The notes below the pieces were generated by a model. That model was not told the origin of the DNA. It did no database searches and saw only the letters and a program-made list of their open reading frames with translations. 13,199 bases of DNA from Chitinophaga pinensis (GTDB taxonomy: Bacteria > Bacteroidota > Bacteroidia > UKL13-3): contig CALPIR020000050.1 of the NCBI GenBank assembly GCA_943323675.2, positions 1 to 13,199 of the forward strand. The letters run 5' to 3'. The position numbers were made by a program, and so were the translations under genes. Positions 12,304 to 13,199 of this stretch are shown piece after piece. Positions within the stretch are counted from its first letter, which is position 1. Each line of letters begins with the position of its first letter.

Positions 12304-13199
12304 ATGAAATACATAGGTTTTTCGATAATGGTGTTAATACTTTTTTCTTTTACAGATAAAGGAAAACATTGGTACAACACCTTGCACTACTACAGCAGAT
12401 ATCAAACCACCGATTGTAAGTTTAATGGAAAGTACCGTTCTTATTATCGCAGCGGAAAGAAAAAATCGGAGGGTTATTTTAAAAACAATTACCGTAGCGG
12501 AAATTGGAAAGTGTGGGATGAGAAAGGTAACTTGATTATAGAGCGTAATTACAGTTCACCTTTTGAGTTTACAGTTGTAGAATCGGAAGGTAAAAAACCA
12601 ACATCAACATATAAACTGCAGCGCGATAGTAATGGACTCTATAAACATTTTGTTTTTACAGCAGATAGTGTTTTGGCAGCAGGAAGAATTTGGCGTTTAG
12701 TTGAGCCGACATTTAATCGGGTTTTGTTTAATAATAATAACCTTTACAACCTATTGCAAAATGCGGTAATTAGCCGCGCGGCAAAAGCTTACCGTAACGA
12801 TAGCTGTTATGGCGAAAAGAACTTTATTACAACAGATACGTCAAAGCTTAACATCATTGGATTTAAAACCATGGAAGATTGGATTATAGATAAAGAACGT
12901 TTGGTGCTTGAGTATTATCCAATAGCTGTTTGTCCGGTTGCAGTTAATAAATCCAATGATACGATAGATTTATACTGGATTATAGTTGACGAGATTAGGA
13001 AAAACTTGTTTGCCCACAAATTGTACATTAACACCAAAAACATTGAATTTAATAATTTAGACGATTACTTTTTTCTTCATAATTATCATGGAAAAATTGT
13101 TCGTCAGCTTGCTTTTGAAGACTACACCCATCCACTTAATAAATTCGATCCAGTGAGTGACGCGTTACGTATTGATTTAGACATTATAGAAAACGAGCA
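12304..13199 (+). CDS. GldN/PorN-like protein with N-terminal YwqK/MORN-like repeats (3' end beyond window)
   Basis: An open frame of 298 codons that runs off the right edge without a stop. It starts with a hydrophobic export signal (residues 3-16). Residues 41-83 hold two MORN/YwqK-type repeats: GKYRSYYRSGKKKSEGYF and GNWKVWDEKGNLIIERNY. From about 120 the sequence fits GldN/PorN by pattern: SVLAAGRIWRLVEPTFN, NLYNLLQNAV, then IIGFKTMEDWIIDKERL, YYPIAVCPV, DLYWIIVDEIRKNLFAHKLYI and NLDDYFFLHNYHGKIVRQ. GldN/PorN forms the periplasmic ring of type IX secretion with the lipoprotein GldK/PorK. The call rests on remembered family pattern, not a search. The extra repeat domain is unlike standard GldN. 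It is likely near its C-terminus at the edge. If the strong -7 box is used, M9 at 12328 is an alternative start. Confidence 0.78.
   Translation, partial: MKYIGFSIMVLILFSFTDKGKHWYNTLHYYSRYQTTDCKFNGKYRSYYRSGKKKSEGYFKNNYRSGNWKVWDEKGNLIIERNYSSPFEFTVVESEGKKPTSTYKLQRDSNGLYKHFVFTADSVLAAGRIWRLVEPTFNRVLFNNNNLYNLLQNAVISRAAKAYRNDSCYGEKNFITTDTSKLNIIGFKTMEDWIIDKERLVLEYYPIAVCPVAVNKSNDTIDLYWIIVDEIRKNLFAHKLYINTKNIEFNNLDDYFFLHNYHGKIVRQLAFEDYTHPLNKFDPVSDALRIDLDIIENE

Overview
The window looks like a chromosomal segment of a Bacteroidota (Bacteroidetes) bacterium. The DNA is AT-rich. Several promoters match the phylum's -33 TTG / -7 TAnnTTTG type, and most genes lack a Shine-Dalgarno sequence. The gene content also fits: a type III glutamine synthetase, two PD40/OmpA envelope proteins with the domain order of the type IX secretion protein PorE, and a GldN/PorN-like protein. 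I cannot name the genus; a gliding or T9SS-bearing, Sphingobacteriales/Chitinophagales-like lineage would fit.

Layout: (1) 101-2006 holds a TIGR01777/SDR39U1 (YfcH-type) NAD(P)-dependent epimerase on the minus strand, diverging from a MerR regulator with a C-terminal cobalamin-binding domain. The regulator keeps the W-x9-E-H and E-x-H-x-x-G residues of the CarH/LitR light sensors. (2) 2007-2464 has no gene. It contains a 103-bp nested inverted repeat whose left end repeats the 15-bp 3' end of the neighbouring tRNA-Glu gene, plus a diverged 25-bp repeat. (3) 2427-3716 holds tRNA-Glu(UUC) on the minus strand with its own promoter and terminator. It diverges from a glycolytic NAD-type GAPDH, also with its own promoter and terminator. 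(4) 3847-6449 holds a small orphan HipB-like HTH protein (minus) diverging from glnN. The shared 212-bp intergenic region carries two near-identical 14-bp dyad boxes exactly 52 bp apart.

(5) 6578-10866 holds two tandem paralogues with the order TPR, five-blade PD40 propeller, carboxypeptidase-regulatory-like domain, OmpA peptidoglycan-binding domain. The first is a predicted lipoprotein with a Pro/Thr/Lys tail; the second has an ordinary signal peptide. Two strong terminators lie between them with no gene in between. (6) 10870-12201 holds an exported alpha/beta hydrolase with an N-terminal DUF3887-like domain (minus), convergent with the second paralogue across only 3 bp. (7) 12304 to the end holds a gene running off the window. 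It has YwqK/MORN-like repeats followed by a GldN/PorN-like domain.

The most interesting reading is that regions 5 and 7 form an envelope module related to type IX secretion or gliding: two PorE-like peptidoglycan anchors and a GldN-like periplasmic component with an extra repeat domain. The left half is mostly housekeeping metabolism (glycolysis, nitrogen assimilation) with two regulators.
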